Assembly: GCA_910577685.1 (NCBI GenBank)
Contig: CAJTOH010000008.1
Coordinates: 1 to 64,000, forward strand
Direction: 5' to 3'
Origin: an uncultured Dorea sp.
Lineage (GTDB): Bacteria > Bacillota > Clostridia > Lachnospirales > Lachnospiraceae
Length of the DNA: 64,000 bases
A program made the position numbers and the translations under genes. Shown one piece after another: positions 9,086-19,178 of this stretch; the stretch's first letter is position 1, and each line of letters starts with the position of its first letter. The notes beneath the pieces are model-generated. The model ran no database searches and was not told the DNA's origin. It saw only the letters and a program-made list of their open reading frames with translations.

Positions 9086-10216
9086 TTATTCAATGAAATG
9101 CTTTCTTACATGGACAATCTTAAAATCATCTTCATGATGAATAAAATAAATAGACAGCAGACGCTCCGCCAAAAAGCCTATATACCGACTCTGGTAAGCA
9201 TCCTCCTTTTTCTCACAGCGCTCTTCACAGTAGAACAAAATCGGAAACAGCCATCCGCAATAATCATTTAAAATCTCTTTCCTTGCAATCAGCATATTGT
9301 AACCATAGTAGAAATTACCGTTCTGCAATTCTATAGCCGACGCAAGATAGTCCGGCGCAAGCTTTCTAACAGCCTCCAGCATCATCTCCCAATCTTGTTC
9401 CACATGGTCGTGCCGGTATACCTCCCGGACACTGGGAAAATTTAAGACCGGAAGCGTCAGTATTACATCAATATCTGAAAAAGAAAGCTTCTCCAAATCC
9501 TCCCTTTCCAATTCAAAATGCCGTCTGTAATGACAAAGCCCCGCATAGTCAGACTTATCATTTTTCCAAATCCAATATAAAGCCGTCAACTCGCAATACT
9601 CTCTGTTCTTATGGGAAATATTATCTCCGCAGTCATCACTGACCTCACAAATCCTTTGTTCCGTCAACGCCGCTCCCGCCTGAATAGGTATCTCCCATGC
9701 AAACCTGGAACAGTCCTCCTTTAAAGTCCTGTCTACATGACTTTTCACAGAGTAGATATGAACCAACGGATTCTTGTCTTCCCTTCTTTGCCTGACAACC
9801 GATAATTCTTCCTCCACGGTCAGATACTTTTTCCCCCTCATCGCCCAAAATGATTGATAGTAATTCCCCTGTACCTCACTCCACAAATCGCTTTCAAATG
9901 TCATAGGAATCAAATGAAAATATCCGAATGCCCTCAGACTGCTTTCTATCGAACAGCGGTACTTTTCCGAGGTCGCAATTACTATCATAGCATCCTTATC
10001 AATACAACTTTCCGCCTCTTCCAGCTCAATCACCGGAATCCCCATAAGGCACTTCTGATTTTCATTCAGGCTGGAAACCAGACAATAATCAATGTGCAGT
10101 TGATACGGTTTACTCATCAAACAATTTACTACTTGAAACGCAACAAGCCTTGCGCCAAAAATAACCACCTGATGGCTGCCCCTTAATCTTTCCATTAATT
10201 CTTTTGCATAATACAT
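9086..10216 (-). CDS. DUF4422 glycosyltransferase with N-terminal Rossmann-like domain (paralogue)
   Basis: About 376 residues with the same two-part plan as its downstream neighbour: an N-terminal VVIFGARLVAFQVVNCLM, GIPVIELEEAE, AMIVIATSEKYR unit, then DUF4422 motifs IPIQAGAALTEQRI, DCGDNISHKNREYCELTALYWIW, YAGLCHYRRHFEL, IDVILTLPVLN, YGYNMLIARKEIL and YIGFLAERLLSIYF. The two proteins differ enough to act on different linkages. The start at 10216 lies 4 bases after the stop of the preceding gene with AAGGAG upstream, indicating coupled translation. Confidence 0.8.
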   Translation of the reverse strand: MYYAKELMERLRGSHQVVIFGARLVAFQVVNCLMSKPYQLHIDYCLVSSLNENQKCLMGIPVIELEEAESCIDKDAMIVIATSEKYRCSIESSLRAFGYFHLIPMTFESDLWSEVQGNYYQSFWAMRGKKYLTVEEELSVVRQRREDKNPLVHIYSVKSHVDRTLKEDCSRFAWEIPIQAGAALTEQRICEVSDDCGDNISHKNREYCELTALYWIWKNDKSDYAGLCHYRRHFELEREDLEKLSFSDIDVILTLPVLNFPSVREVYRHDHVEQDWEMMLEAVRKLAPDYLASAIELQNGNFYYGYNMLIARKEILNDYCGWLFPILFYCEERCEKKEDAYQSRYIGFLAERLLSIYFIHHEDDFKIVHVRKHFIE

Positions 10217-10220
10217 GAAC

Positions 10221-11831
10221 CTAACTGCTCCTTTTTCTTTCCAGAACCTTCTCATAGATGTCCATAATCTCACGGACATTGTTCTCTTTTAAATACGTCC
10301 TATTTGCATATTCCTGCCCTGCCTTGGCAATTCTTCGGGATAATTCGGGGCTCTCCGCCGCTTGGATTATTTTTTCTGCAAGCTCCTCAGGATTTCCAGC
10401 CTCGTAGAGTAGGCCTGTCTTTCCCTCCTGAATCAACTCCGGCGTTGCGCCTGCACGAATCCCGATTACGAAACATCCGGACAGCAAAGCTTCAATGGTA
10501 ACTCTTCCGTAAGCCTCCTTAGCGCCGCAGGTAAACGCAATATCCGATTTTTCATATAACTCATAGACATTGCTGCTTGTACCCGTAAACACAACCTTCT
10601 CTTCCAAATGATATCTTTCGATTTCCTTCTGTAGCTCCTCTAGGAAGGACCTTTCTCCTTTTCCAACGATTTGCAGACAAAAATTCGTCATATTTCTTTT
10701 CAGCAAAATCCCGCATGCCTTGATTAATTCTTTTTGTCCCTTAAATGGAGTAATTGCCCCTACAATCACCATTCGAATCGTTTTGCTTTCAAATATTTCC
10801 CTACTGCCAACAGACGCTCCATCTTTCTCTACCGCATCATAAACCACTTGGATTGCTTCCCAGCCTTTGAAAAGCCTAAGGCTTTTTATATACTGTGATA
10901 CTGCGATGACTTGAGCTGAACCCTGCAGCAATCTCATTGCTTTCTTTTTGGCAAATATTCTATATCCCTGATTTTCCATGTTCTCTCTAAGGTGCCAAAC
11001 ATAGGGCACGCCGCATGCTTTGGCTGCCTTGGCGCCGATATACGTATAGGTCGTATTGCAATGGACTAAGCTCACAGAATATGTCCTAATTAGCTGAATC
11101 AATTCTCTTTTTGCTTTATGGTTCTGCTGCAATGCTATGAAAAACTTTAACTTTTCCAATAGGTTATGAGCTTTTTCCAGCTCATATCCCCAATCCTTTG
11201 ACTCTATGTATGTATAGGGTATCTTCTTTTGTGTCAATAGACCGGCGCCAGAACCATAATGAGGGAGGATTACAGCTGCAGCCACGCCTCTTTCTCTCAG
11301 CAGCCCGCATAACTCGGCCATACATCGGAAGGCGCCTGAGACATGGCTGTTATCCGATGCCATAAATAGGATTTTCATCTTAGCATTTTCTTCAAAACTG
11401 AAAATATGTTGTTTTTTGAAATCACTTATATAATTTTGACATATATTTTGATATAACCCTGACGAAATAAATACAACATTTTGAAAATCCAAATTTGACA
11501 AAGACTGTCCAATCTCTTTATGCAGATCCGGTAATGTGGCAATGATCACAACTGCATCTTTTTTGTATTTTCCCAAATCTCTGATTTCAGAAATCGGAAC
11601 TTTACATACCCTGCAAGGAAACGCATCCTGCAGGCAGGCAACCTCCTTTTCTTCCTTATTTTCCTGTTTTTGTGTCACTGCAAAACCTATGACTTTTTTA
11701 TCTAAGCCATATCGCAAAATCCGATTGTATATCAATTCCCCAACCATTCCGGCTCCATAGATAATGACGTATTTACTTTTTTTGATTTGATCTATGAATT
11801 TTTTTTCTGAATTAAATTTCCCCAACATCAT
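10221..11831 (-). CDS. GT4-family glycosyltransferase with N-terminal Rossmann-like domain
   Basis: 536 residues. Residues 20-135 are the recurring Rossmann-like module (YVIIYGAGMVGELIYNRIL, DAVVIIATLPDLHKE). From about 155 a GT-B enzyme follows: MKILFMASDNSHVSGAFR, then VHCNTTYTYIGAKAAKACG, the linker AQVIAVSQYI, and the donor domain with MVIVGAITPFKGQKELI, LQIVGKGER and the E-x7-E-like IAFTCGAKEAYGRVTIEAL. It retains every part that is broken in the 4.3-5.2 kb pseudogene. The start at 11831 follows AAGGA. It is cytoplasmic or membrane-peripheral; sugar specificity cannot be read. Confidence 0.85.
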   Translation of the reverse strand: MMLGKFNSEKKFIDQIKKSKYVIIYGAGMVGELIYNRILRYGLDKKVIGFAVTQKQENKEEKEVACLQDAFPCRVCKVPISEIRDLGKYKKDAVVIIATLPDLHKEIGQSLSNLDFQNVVFISSGLYQNICQNYISDFKKQHIFSFEENAKMKILFMASDNSHVSGAFRCMAELCGLLRERGVAAAVILPHYGSGAGLLTQKKIPYTYIESKDWGYELEKAHNLLEKLKFFIALQQNHKAKRELIQLIRTYSVSLVHCNTTYTYIGAKAAKACGVPYVWHLRENMENQGYRIFAKKKAMRLLQGSAQVIAVSQYIKSLRLFKGWEAIQVVYDAVEKDGASVGSREIFESKTIRMVIVGAITPFKGQKELIKACGILLKRNMTNFCLQIVGKGERSFLEELQKEIERYHLEEKVVFTGTSSNVYELYEKSDIAFTCGAKEAYGRVTIEALLSGCFVIGIRAGATPELIQEGKTGLLYEAGNPEELAEKIIQAAESPELSRRIAKAGQEYANRTYLKENNVREIMDIYEKVLERKRSS

Positions 11832-11848
11832 TCCAAGTCCTTATTTTA

Positions 11849-13258
11849 TCAATAGTCCATCATCCATTGCATCATCACCCAATCACAAACAGAGGTCTCC
11901 GTATAGAGCAGAATAATCTTTTCCTTCTTAATATTTTGATTCAGCAAATTCCTATACATTTCTTCCTGGTAAACATAGCTGGAAACCAGGATATGGTCCA
12001 CATCCTTTGGTATATTTTTGTATGAAAGAACTTTCCTGCCGAAAAAAACCTGTTCCTGATTTTCATGCTCTTGTGAAGTAATAAAAAAGAACTCTGCCTG
12101 GATTTTACCGACTTTCTTTTGATATAGCTCCAGGATAATCCGGGTATGTTCCCCCATCCCATAAATCCCTACTTTACCGCCGTTAAATGGCAATCGGGAT
12201 AATCTCTCTCTACATTCCTCACATACCCTTCTTTTTGTATTCTCTATCTGCTCATATAATGGAACCTGGGAAGGAAGCTGCTTTATTTTTACGTTTTTCC
12301 ATAACTCCTTTAGTACCAGAAGGAAAGCCAGGTGTTCTTCTAAACTATTGTACTCTTCTTGAAAAACAGGCGTCCAAAATCGTAAAAAAGTAGCTGCCAG
12401 CTCACATTTTAAATGGGAGACTAGTTTCTTGTCATGGTACTTTGAAAGTTTAAAAAAAGTATGTAAAAGATCAAAGGAAATGTATCTTCTTATTAGCTCT
12501 TTCTCTGAGGCCCAATTCCAGTGGTGGAACATATATTCCCATATCAATTTTTGATTGGTAATCAGATCCCAGCACTTCTTGTCATTCAATCCACTTCCCA
12601 TAGTTGAATTATCACGGCATCTCCTGATATACAAAGATTCTATAATACCAGTGACAGACTTTGCGTTGGATATGACCTGCAAGCTAAAAAAATTATCTTC
12701 AAAATAAATTCCTTCTGGAAATATAATCCTATATTTTCCCAAAAACTTTCTATTATATGCCGCAACACATGGAGATACCGTATATCTTCCGGGAAACGCA
12801 GTTTTTAAATAGTCTATACCTGTCATATTTTGTTCATTTAAACTATCTTTATGTTTAAATGCATCTTTTTTTTCTGCTGATAGAATATCATATTGAATGT
12901 CAGCGTTATAATATAGAACTTCCACTTCTCTTTTCTGTAATGTCTTTTTTATAACAGCACATGTATTCTTATGAATATAGTCATCAGAATCGACAAAAAT
13001 GACATAATCACCTGTTGCTTTTTTTAGTCCTATATTTCTTGTTGCCGCAGGCCCAATATTATTTTGATTCATAAAAATAATATTGGAACATTGGGCAGCA
13101 TATTTTTTGCATATTTTCTCACTGCTGTCTGTTGAACCATCGTTGATTAAGATAATTTCATCAAATTTTTCTGATTGCTGTATTAAACTTTTCAAACATT
13201 CTTCTAAATATTTTTCTACGTTATATATTGGCACAACAACAGTTACTCTCACCATCAT
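11849..13258 (-). CDS. GT2-family glycosyltransferase with C-terminal Rossmann-like domain
   Basis: About 469 residues. The GT-A domain is clear: RVTVVVPIYNVEKYLEECL, IILINDGSTDSSEKI, NIGPAATRNIGLKKATGDY and the DxD-type VDSDD. A helical middle follows, and the last 110 residues carry the recurring module, here at the C-terminus: KVGIYGMGEHTRIILELY ... VDHILVSSYVYQEEM. The longer frame to 13342 has no ribosome site; the ATG pair at 13258/13255 is preceded by TAAGGTTGG. Probably adds one residue of the repeat unit. Confidence 0.85.
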   Translation of the reverse strand: MMVRVTVVVPIYNVEKYLEECLKSLIQQSEKFDEIILINDGSTDSSEKICKKYAAQCSNIIFMNQNNIGPAATRNIGLKKATGDYVIFVDSDDYIHKNTCAVIKKTLQKREVEVLYYNADIQYDILSAEKKDAFKHKDSLNEQNMTGIDYLKTAFPGRYTVSPCVAAYNRKFLGKYRIIFPEGIYFEDNFFSLQVISNAKSVTGIIESLYIRRCRDNSTMGSGLNDKKCWDLITNQKLIWEYMFHHWNWASEKELIRRYISFDLLHTFFKLSKYHDKKLVSHLKCELAATFLRFWTPVFQEEYNSLEEHLAFLLVLKELWKNVKIKQLPSQVPLYEQIENTKRRVCEECRERLSRLPFNGGKVGIYGMGEHTRIILELYQKKVGKIQAEFFFITSQEHENQEQVFFGRKVLSYKNIPKDVDHILVSSYVYQEEMYRNLLNQNIKKEKIILLYTETSVCDWVMMQWMMDY

Positions 13259-13360
13259 AATATTTACCAACCTTAAAATTGTTCTGCTGCTGGAATTGGA
13301 AAATAGCAATATCTCCACCATTACAATGATTGCACATATCAAGATATCCTATTTGAAACT

Positions 13361-13830
13361 CTAAAAATATTTTTTATCCAATTTTTCCAGTTCTAAATAT
13401 CCAGCTTCAATTAATTCAAATTTTAAATTGTCCAATACCCTTCTTGCCATTACACAATAATAGTATCGATATTCTTTTTCCTCACATTTACGGCATACAT
13501 TTTCAAAACCTTTTAACGCAACAGAATAATCGGATATTCGAATTGCAACATCATATTTTTTTCATATATCTTAGATACTTTGTTCTGGTATTATTGTACC
13601 ATTAGGCATTATTGAAAATATCAATATTATTTCAGTATTTATCACCAATATATGAAATAATTTTTCCAAGATTTTGATAGAAAAAAGGTTGTCCTCCTAT
13701 AAAACAGAATTTTTTATAAATTAACATGATAAAAACAAATATCAACACTTTTTTTCCATTATAAGCTCCATATCTGGATATTGTTGTCAACTGCATGCCT
13801 CCATATGCGCATTTTTAAGCCTCTTAATTT
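13361..13830 (-). pseudogene. degraded radical-SAM protein
   Basis: This gene-free stretch translates on the minus strand, in several frames, into pieces of a radical-SAM enzyme of the kind found beside glycosyltransferases: KCAYGG (the CxxC region with one Cys lost), FIGGQPFFYQNLGKII (normally 'GGEPFLY'), NGTIIPEQS and KYDVAIRISDYSVA near the end, finishing with a 40-residue tail and a TAG at 13361. Stops and frame changes separate them. The 100 bases between 13860 and 13970 show nothing else. Confidence 0.6.
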
Positions 13831-13970
13831 TCTAATCATGCCACTTATATCTCTTCTTCTAATGCCTGCCTCAAATATATATTCTTTTTTGTTTTATGTT
13901 AAAATTCTTTATTATCTCATATCCATCTAACTCATGTTCTTTTTAGGACACTTCATATTTATCTTTCCCT

Positions 13971-15485
13971 CTATTCATATAGTAATCTTTCCAACGATAA
14001 AATATTAGAAATACCTTTATCTTTTAACACTCTATATATCGTTCCATATTCAAAGAGCACACTTACAATTACAACATCTACCGCTGGAAGACTCTCGTAT
14101 GGCAGATATACTTTAACTTCTGTATGAAGGTTTTCACCTTTATAATCAATGATATACTTCACCAATATATCACTAAGTGCCAATTCCTCATACAGACTTC
14201 TTCCTAAAACTCCATAACCATATATTGCTATCTCTTTATAGCCTGCTGACTTTAGACGGCAGGCTAGCGAAACACCTTTTACACGCCGAGCCATCCAGTC
14301 TTCCATAATATGTAAATAGCGTACATTTTTTTCCAATTCTCTTCTTAATATTTGCTCCGTGCTTTCATACTGTATATCAATACGGTTCCGGCTGTTTTTA
14401 TATTTCATAATTTTGTTCTGATAGTTCTTTTTTGCATAAGGAATTGCCTCTAAAAATTTTTCCCCATATTTTTCATCCGGTTCCAGGTACATTCCTTCTC
14501 CCCATTCATTCCATGCATTTAAAAACACAATATCATTTCCATAGGCAGCGCTTTTTGCCATTAATTCGGTAAAATAATGTGAAAATTTCTCTGGTGTAGC
14601 ATGTATCACTATATCCCCTTCGCCCCCACGCCGCGGCGTATCATCATAGCCGACCACACCTTCAAAATAGATATTTTCTAAACTCTCTTTGGATAAAATA
14701 CTCTCCCAAAGATCATCATATTCCCAAGTAGACACAACTGTTCTATTATCTCTACATAATTCTGACATACATCCAAAAGCTTCCGCAGGTTCATAATACA
14801 ATTCTGCATTAAGTCCTTTTCCCTGGTTCGTATAACAGCTAGACCCAATAACATATATACCTTTTAATCCATATAAATAAGCAAGTTGCTGCCAGTAATC
14901 AAGCATCTCAGGTAAACAAGAAATCTCAGTGGTCTTGTATATTAAAAACAACGGCTTTCCGTCTACTTTGATGTATCTTTCATCTTTAAAAAAGGGCAAT
15001 AGATATTCAAAGTGTTGTTTCCATTGCAATTCATATCCATAACTTTGTTCAAGTAAAATCCCATCTAATGTCGTATCTTCTTGCTCATAAGTATTTGACC
15101 AAACGTTTTTGTTTTGAAGCATACTCCATGACCTTGCCCATGTTTGATTTGCCCAGCAAAAACAAAATGGCATATGAACGTCTGTCCACTTTAACAAATT
15201 TTCTGCCGGTTTTTCAAGGATCTGTCTCCCCTCCTTGAACCAATAATGATACATGCAGACTCCATCAATATTGTATTTTTCCATTAGTGATGCCTGCCAT
15301 AACATTGTTTCTTTGTCAAGTAGATTATAATAATTATGATTTAGCGGAATCCTTGGCTGATAATGTTCTTCAAATATTTTTTTGGCCTTTTTTACAGCCA
15401 CCCATTCTGTAAAACCCACGCCCCACCATTTATCATTTTCTTTTACTCTATGAAATTGCGGAAGATACATTGCTAATACTTTCAT
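13971..15485 (-). CDS. WbsX-family (GH99-like) protein with C-terminal Rossmann-like domain
   Basis: 504 residues. It starts with the WbsX signature VLAMYLPQFHRVKENDKWWG, GFTEWVAVKKAK, LFEGH-like FEEHYQPRIPL and continues with GVCMYHYWFKEGRQILEKP, FCFCWANQTWARSW, FLNAWNEWGEGMYLEPDEKYG. WbsX proteins share the glycosidase family 99 TIM-barrel fold and occur in O-antigen and capsule loci; some are fused to glycosyltransferases. Residues 415-504 are the recurring module (IAIYGYGVLGRSLYEEL, YIIDYKGENL, AVDVVIVSVLFEYGTI). The ATG at 15485 is well placed. Its catalytic role in polymer trimming or transfer is not established. Confidence 0.85.
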   Translation of the reverse strand: MKVLAMYLPQFHRVKENDKWWGVGFTEWVAVKKAKKIFEEHYQPRIPLNHNYYNLLDKETMLWQASLMEKYNIDGVCMYHYWFKEGRQILEKPAENLLKWTDVHMPFCFCWANQTWARSWSMLQNKNVWSNTYEQEDTTLDGILLEQSYGYELQWKQHFEYLLPFFKDERYIKVDGKPLFLIYKTTEISCLPEMLDYWQQLAYLYGLKGIYVIGSSCYTNQGKGLNAELYYEPAEAFGCMSELCRDNRTVVSTWEYDDLWESILSKESLENIYFEGVVGYDDTPRRGGEGDIVIHATPEKFSHYFTELMAKSAAYGNDIVFLNAWNEWGEGMYLEPDEKYGEKFLEAIPYAKKNYQNKIMKYKNSRNRIDIQYESTEQILRRELEKNVRYLHIMEDWMARRVKGVSLACRLKSAGYKEIAIYGYGVLGRSLYEELALSDILVKYIIDYKGENLHTEVKVYLPYESLPAVDVVIVSVLFEYGTIYRVLKDKGISNILSLERLLYE

Positions 15486-15613
15486 CTCTCATTCCTTTCT
15501 AAATAGAGTGTAAATGTCTGCTCTTTCTAAACAAATGCTAGTTTCTTATAAATATTTTCCATTTCTGAACTCTTTTCTTTACTCTCTTACCGATAAACAC
15601 TCGTTATAAAACT
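15486..15613. other. 128-base gap inside the operon
   Basis: AT-rich sequence with no gene or clear hairpin. Confidence 0.3.
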
Positions 15614-16690
15614 TCACTTAACGCCTCTGACGATCCCTCTACACAATCTTGTTGACACATAATCTTGATTATTCAAAAATGGCCACCACATATATCCAGA
15701 AGTAGTTGAACATTTCACATCATATTTTCCTAATAAATCTTTAATTAAAATCTCATCGGAATTAGAATGATATGAACATATAGCACTTTTCATTTTTTTT
15801 GATCGTTTAAACAGTTTTTCTGCTCCTAAAAGTCCATCCCACTCATTTCCTTCTATGTCCATCTTAAGAAAATTAACTGGTTCATTAATTAAATCATCTA
15901 AAGTAGCATATTTCCCTTTATTTATTGATGTTATATATTTTTTTATAGTTATAACTTTATCTTGATATTCTTTAAATGTTTCATTAAGCGCCTCCACCCA
16001 CATATCCTCAGCTTCTATCATATAAATCTTCGCTGCCTTTTCTATCACCTCAAGAGAAAAATTTCCTTCTGCAACGCCAACATCAACAACAATGTCTCCT
16101 TCATTTACATTAAAATCAGATGACAAATATTTATGTGGGGATCTATTATCTTGCTCAATTAATAGTCCTAAATAATATTCTCTTACTTTCTCCTCAGTAT
16201 CTAAATATTTAGCAAAATATAATTTTTTATTTTGATGATAAACATAAAACATTTTGCAATTAGGATTATATTGAACCTCTATATCCATTTTTTTATACTT
16301 ATCTACAAAATCATAATTAAATATCTGAATATCATTTTTCTGAATATATGCCATTACTTCTTTAATTTCAGAATCGTGAATATCTTTATACCGTTCTATT
16401 ATTATATCTCGGTAGAAAAAACTTTTGTTTTCGATTATCCCCTGCATCATAGGAAACGTATCAATAATCTGTTGCTTAATTTCCTCGAAAGAATCCGTCA
16501 AAATCACTATTTTATCTGGTTCTGTATTTTCTAAGATGTCTGGTTGATAAACTTTAATCCCTCTAAATTTACTTCCATTTTTATTTGGATTATTATCTAT
16601 AAATCCGATAACATCATATGCATTAAAAACATTACATTCATCTAATATTTGATTCGCTCTATATCCTGTTCCCCATATAAATATCTTCAT
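15614..16690 (-). CDS. FkbM-family methyltransferase with N-terminal Rossmann-like domain
   Basis: 358 residues. Residues 1-90 are the recurring module (MKIFIWGTGYRANQILDEC, VIGFIDNNPNKNGSKFRGI, DKIVILTDSFEEI). From about 195 an FkbM SAM-dependent methyltransferase follows: GDIVVDVGVAEGNFSLEVIE (motif I), IYMIEAEDMW, ATLDDLI, NFLKMDIEGNEWDGLLGA (the family's K-x-DIEG) and AICSYHSNSDE. It likely O-methylates a sugar of the surface polymer. It is 14 bases from the next gene. Confidence 0.85.
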   Translation of the reverse strand: MKIFIWGTGYRANQILDECNVFNAYDVIGFIDNNPNKNGSKFRGIKVYQPDILENTEPDKIVILTDSFEEIKQQIIDTFPMMQGIIENKSFFYRDIIIERYKDIHDSEIKEVMAYIQKNDIQIFNYDFVDKYKKMDIEVQYNPNCKMFYVYHQNKKLYFAKYLDTEEKVREYYLGLLIEQDNRSPHKYLSSDFNVNEGDIVVDVGVAEGNFSLEVIEKAAKIYMIEAEDMWVEALNETFKEYQDKVITIKKYITSINKGKYATLDDLINEPVNFLKMDIEGNEWDGLLGAEKLFKRSKKMKSAICSYHSNSDEILIKDLLGKYDVKCSTTSGYMWWPFLNNQDYVSTRLCRGIVRGVK

Positions 16691-16704
16691 ATATAATCAT
16701 CCCT

Positions 16705-17196
16705 TTACAAATTTCTCCCAAAACTGTTTCCAAGTACAGCATTTAACGAATAAATCGGGCAATTAACTTTTTTTGATATTTGACAAACAATTTCTTTAAA
16801 ATAATACTCTGCCGTCACAACAATGGCATCTACTTGTGGAAGGTTCTGTTCTGGTGAAATCACTTGGAAATCCCCTATAACTTCTCCGGGATTTTTATCA
16901 ATAATATAGGCTACTTCGATGTCTGTATTTTTTATCTCTTCAAAAAAACGTTCTCCCAATTCTTTCATTCCATAAATTGCTATTCGTTTTACTCCTTTTT
17001 TCTCTAAATATGTAACCGCTGACTTTCCTTTTTGTTTCATTTCCAACCACATATTTAATATCTGGTAGTATAGCAGTAATTTATTCATCTGATTTTGAGT
17101 CTGATTCATACTTTTTTTACATTTGAATAACTGCACTAAATAATTAATCCATCCCAAAAATCCGGCTAATAAAAATATATATTTAGGCTTTAACAT
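16705..17196 (-). CDS. stand-alone Rossmann-like module with N-terminal membrane segment
   Basis: 163 residues. An N-terminal hydrophobic segment (FLLAGFLGWINYLVQLF, about 8-24) is followed by a helical linker and then the same module seen fused to other enzymes here: VKRIAIYGMKELGERFFEEI, VAYIIDKNPGEVIGDFQVI, VDAIVVTAEYYFKEIV. No catalytic domain is attached. It may be a scaffold or a nucleotide-sugar binding subunit at the membrane; that is inference. It overlaps the upstream gene by 7 bases, so translation is coupled. Confidence 0.6.
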   Translation of the reverse strand: MLKPKYIFLLAGFLGWINYLVQLFKCKKSMNQTQNQMNKLLLYYQILNMWLEMKQKGKSAVTYLEKKGVKRIAIYGMKELGERFFEEIKNTDIEVAYIIDKNPGEVIGDFQVISPEQNLPQVDAIVVTAEYYFKEIVCQISKKVNCPIYSLNAVLGNSFGRNL

Positions 17197-18137
17197 ACAC
17201 TTCTACTCCTATCCATTCTTGATAATGACATTAACAATTCTTTCATTTCTTTTTTACTTTTTCTGTTTTCCAAACCAAACATATATTTACTAAATTCTAT
17301 TTGTTCTTTAGTTATTATGAAATTAGTATTATTAAATAAATCGTTCATTTTTACAATTTGTTCTTCCAATCCAAGCTCAAGATCATAAGCATTATTGCAA
17401 TTAGTCACTTTATATTTTATAGGTTGCTGAAACAAACTAATCGGACGATTCATATACATAGCATATGCCATTCCGGTAGTGGCTGCATTCGCAATCACTG
17501 CATCAGATAAACGAAATATATATTTTAATCTACTTAAAAAAAACGGACTTCCTGCATTGCCTGCTGAAACTATACAATATCCTTTTCTATGATATGGCTT
17601 CCACATGCCTCCTTTCAAATCCTCAAAGTACATACAAACCATTACTAAATCAAATTTCTTTTTTATACTTTCAATTTGCTGTATAAACTGACTTATACTA
17701 TAATCTGCTACCATTCCAGGAATAGAGTGGCTTGGCATCACAAGTAACACTCTTTTCTTTCCTTTTATGCCTTTTATATATTCTTTGGATCGATAATCCT
17801 CCGCATAGGCAATATAGGGTCCGATAGCTATTGGAGATATATCTGTCAACTCTTTTATCACTTCTTCCCTAAACGGACTAAATGTCAAAATACTTGATAC
17901 TGGATGCATCACTTCTATCTGACATACAGCCCTTCTAAGTCCAAGCCCATGTTCAATCATACATTTATTAAGAAGAACCTCTGTATTAATTCCTGAAAAT
18001 CTCTTTAATTGGTATGACACACCATATGCTCCCACATAATTGGGTCGCAAATAAGAATTATCCTCTGCTAAAAGTCCTTTTATATCGGTAACCTCTATTT
18101 TTTTTGACTTATCTAAACTACCTTTTCTTAGAATCAT
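17190..18137 (-). CDS. putative GT-B-type glycosyltransferase
   Basis: 315 residues. I cannot assign a named family with certainty. A central KRVLLVMPSHSIPGMVADY strand and the C-terminal half (GYCIVSAGNAGSPFFLSRLKYIF, LSDAVIANAATTGMAYAMYMNRPISLF) resemble the donor-domain end of CDP-glycerol/sialyl-type GT-B transferases, where a 'G..gy....gkP' segment contacts the nucleotide. No membrane segment is visible. Its place between methyltransferases in the glycan operon supports a transferase role. Confidence 0.5.
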   Translation of the reverse strand: MILRKGSLDKSKKIEVTDIKGLLAEDNSYLRPNYVGAYGVSYQLKRFSGINTEVLLNKCMIEHGLGLRRAVCQIEVMHPVSSILTFSPFREEVIKELTDISPIAIGPYIAYAEDYRSKEYIKGIKGKKRVLLVMPSHSIPGMVADYSISQFIQQIESIKKKFDLVMVCMYFEDLKGGMWKPYHRKGYCIVSAGNAGSPFFLSRLKYIFRLSDAVIANAATTGMAYAMYMNRPISLFQQPIKYKVTNCNNAYDLELGLEEQIVKMNDLFNNTNFIITKEQIEFSKYMFGLENRKSKKEMKELLMSLSRMDRSRSVC

Positions 18138-18209
18138 TTCACATACACTCCACTTTGTATCTTAACAATTCTGCATAAAAATCCAGATATATTTAACACA
18201 TCTTTTACA

Positions 18210-19178
18210 TCATTTCTCTCTAAATTTTTCATATTGAGTTGCTATGATTGCATTGTTCTCACACATACAATTAATTCCGTCAATCCTAGGAAACAAAAGC
18301 ATGCTTTCCTTGCTCCACAAAACATTTTCTAATTGCATTACAGGCTTTTGGCTAACTGGATCCGCCAATACCTCTCCCTCATCTTTTTTTATTATATTTT
18401 TTTCTATAACAGTAACTCCTGTTGGATTTAATTCGTTACGATTTATCCCTAAAAGATGATGTTCCATTACCTTACATTGCATTTCATTAATAACATCATA
18501 TAATCTAGTCACATATCCATGTTTCTCCATACGCTTCCTGGCCTCTTCTCCCGCCAAATCGTATGCTGGCTCAAATAAAATCAAATAACCTCTTGTTATC
18601 CTTAGAAGCTCTTTTAATACTATCTCTTCATTCCCACCATTAGGCTCACAGGCATGAATAGTAAAAACTAAATCACACGCATTATCACATACCGGCATAT
18701 GTAACATATCACCCATAATTAAATTAACATTTGCTCTTCTTTTCAAAAATTCCTTTGCTACCATAAGTCTGGAAAAAGAAGCATCTAAGCCATACAAACT
18801 TTTTATCCTACTCTTATCGAATTTCGCATACAACGAAGCAAGCGCTGTCCCTTCGCCACAGCCTGCCTCAAAAAGAATTGCATCTTTAAATTTGACCAAA
18901 TATCTGCTTATTATCTCTGCGATTTTATCATAGTATTCCATCCATAATTCATCATTACAATATCTGTAATAATCTTCTACATAGGTTCCTGCCTGGAAGT
19001 CATAGCTTATCATAATATCTTCGAAGCTGTTTTCACTACGATTATCTTTCTTTTTCAAATATTCAATTATGTTTTCTCCATTCCCATATATCTCTTTAAC
19101 TTTTTTTAATAGCCTTTTATCCACTTCTTCTACCTCTTTGTATCTTACATTGCCTTTATTTCCTCCGCGATACGCCAT
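18210..19178 (-). CDS. class I SAM-dependent methyltransferase
   Basis: 322 residues with a Rossmann methyltransferase core in the middle: AILFEAGCGEGTALASL (motif I), YGLDASFSRL (motif II), NLIMGDMLHMPVCDNACDLVFT (post-motif region) and ELLRITRGYLILFEPAYD. Helical extensions lie on both sides and a cysteine-containing tail (CMCENN) at the C-terminus. It overlaps the preceding PseG-like gene by 34 bases, with GGGAGAGG upstream of the ATG. A sugar-methylating role is inferred from context. Confidence 0.75.
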   Translation of the reverse strand: MAYRGGNKGNVRYKEVEEVDKRLLKKVKEIYGNGENIIEYLKKKDNRSENSFEDIMISYDFQAGTYVEDYYRYCNDELWMEYYDKIAEIISRYLVKFKDAILFEAGCGEGTALASLYAKFDKSRIKSLYGLDASFSRLMVAKEFLKRRANVNLIMGDMLHMPVCDNACDLVFTIHACEPNGGNEEIVLKELLRITRGYLILFEPAYDLAGEEARKRMEKHGYVTRLYDVINEMQCKVMEHHLLGINRNELNPTGVTVIEKNIIKKDEGEVLADPVSQKPVMQLENVLWSKESMLLFPRIDGINCMCENNAIIATQYEKFREK

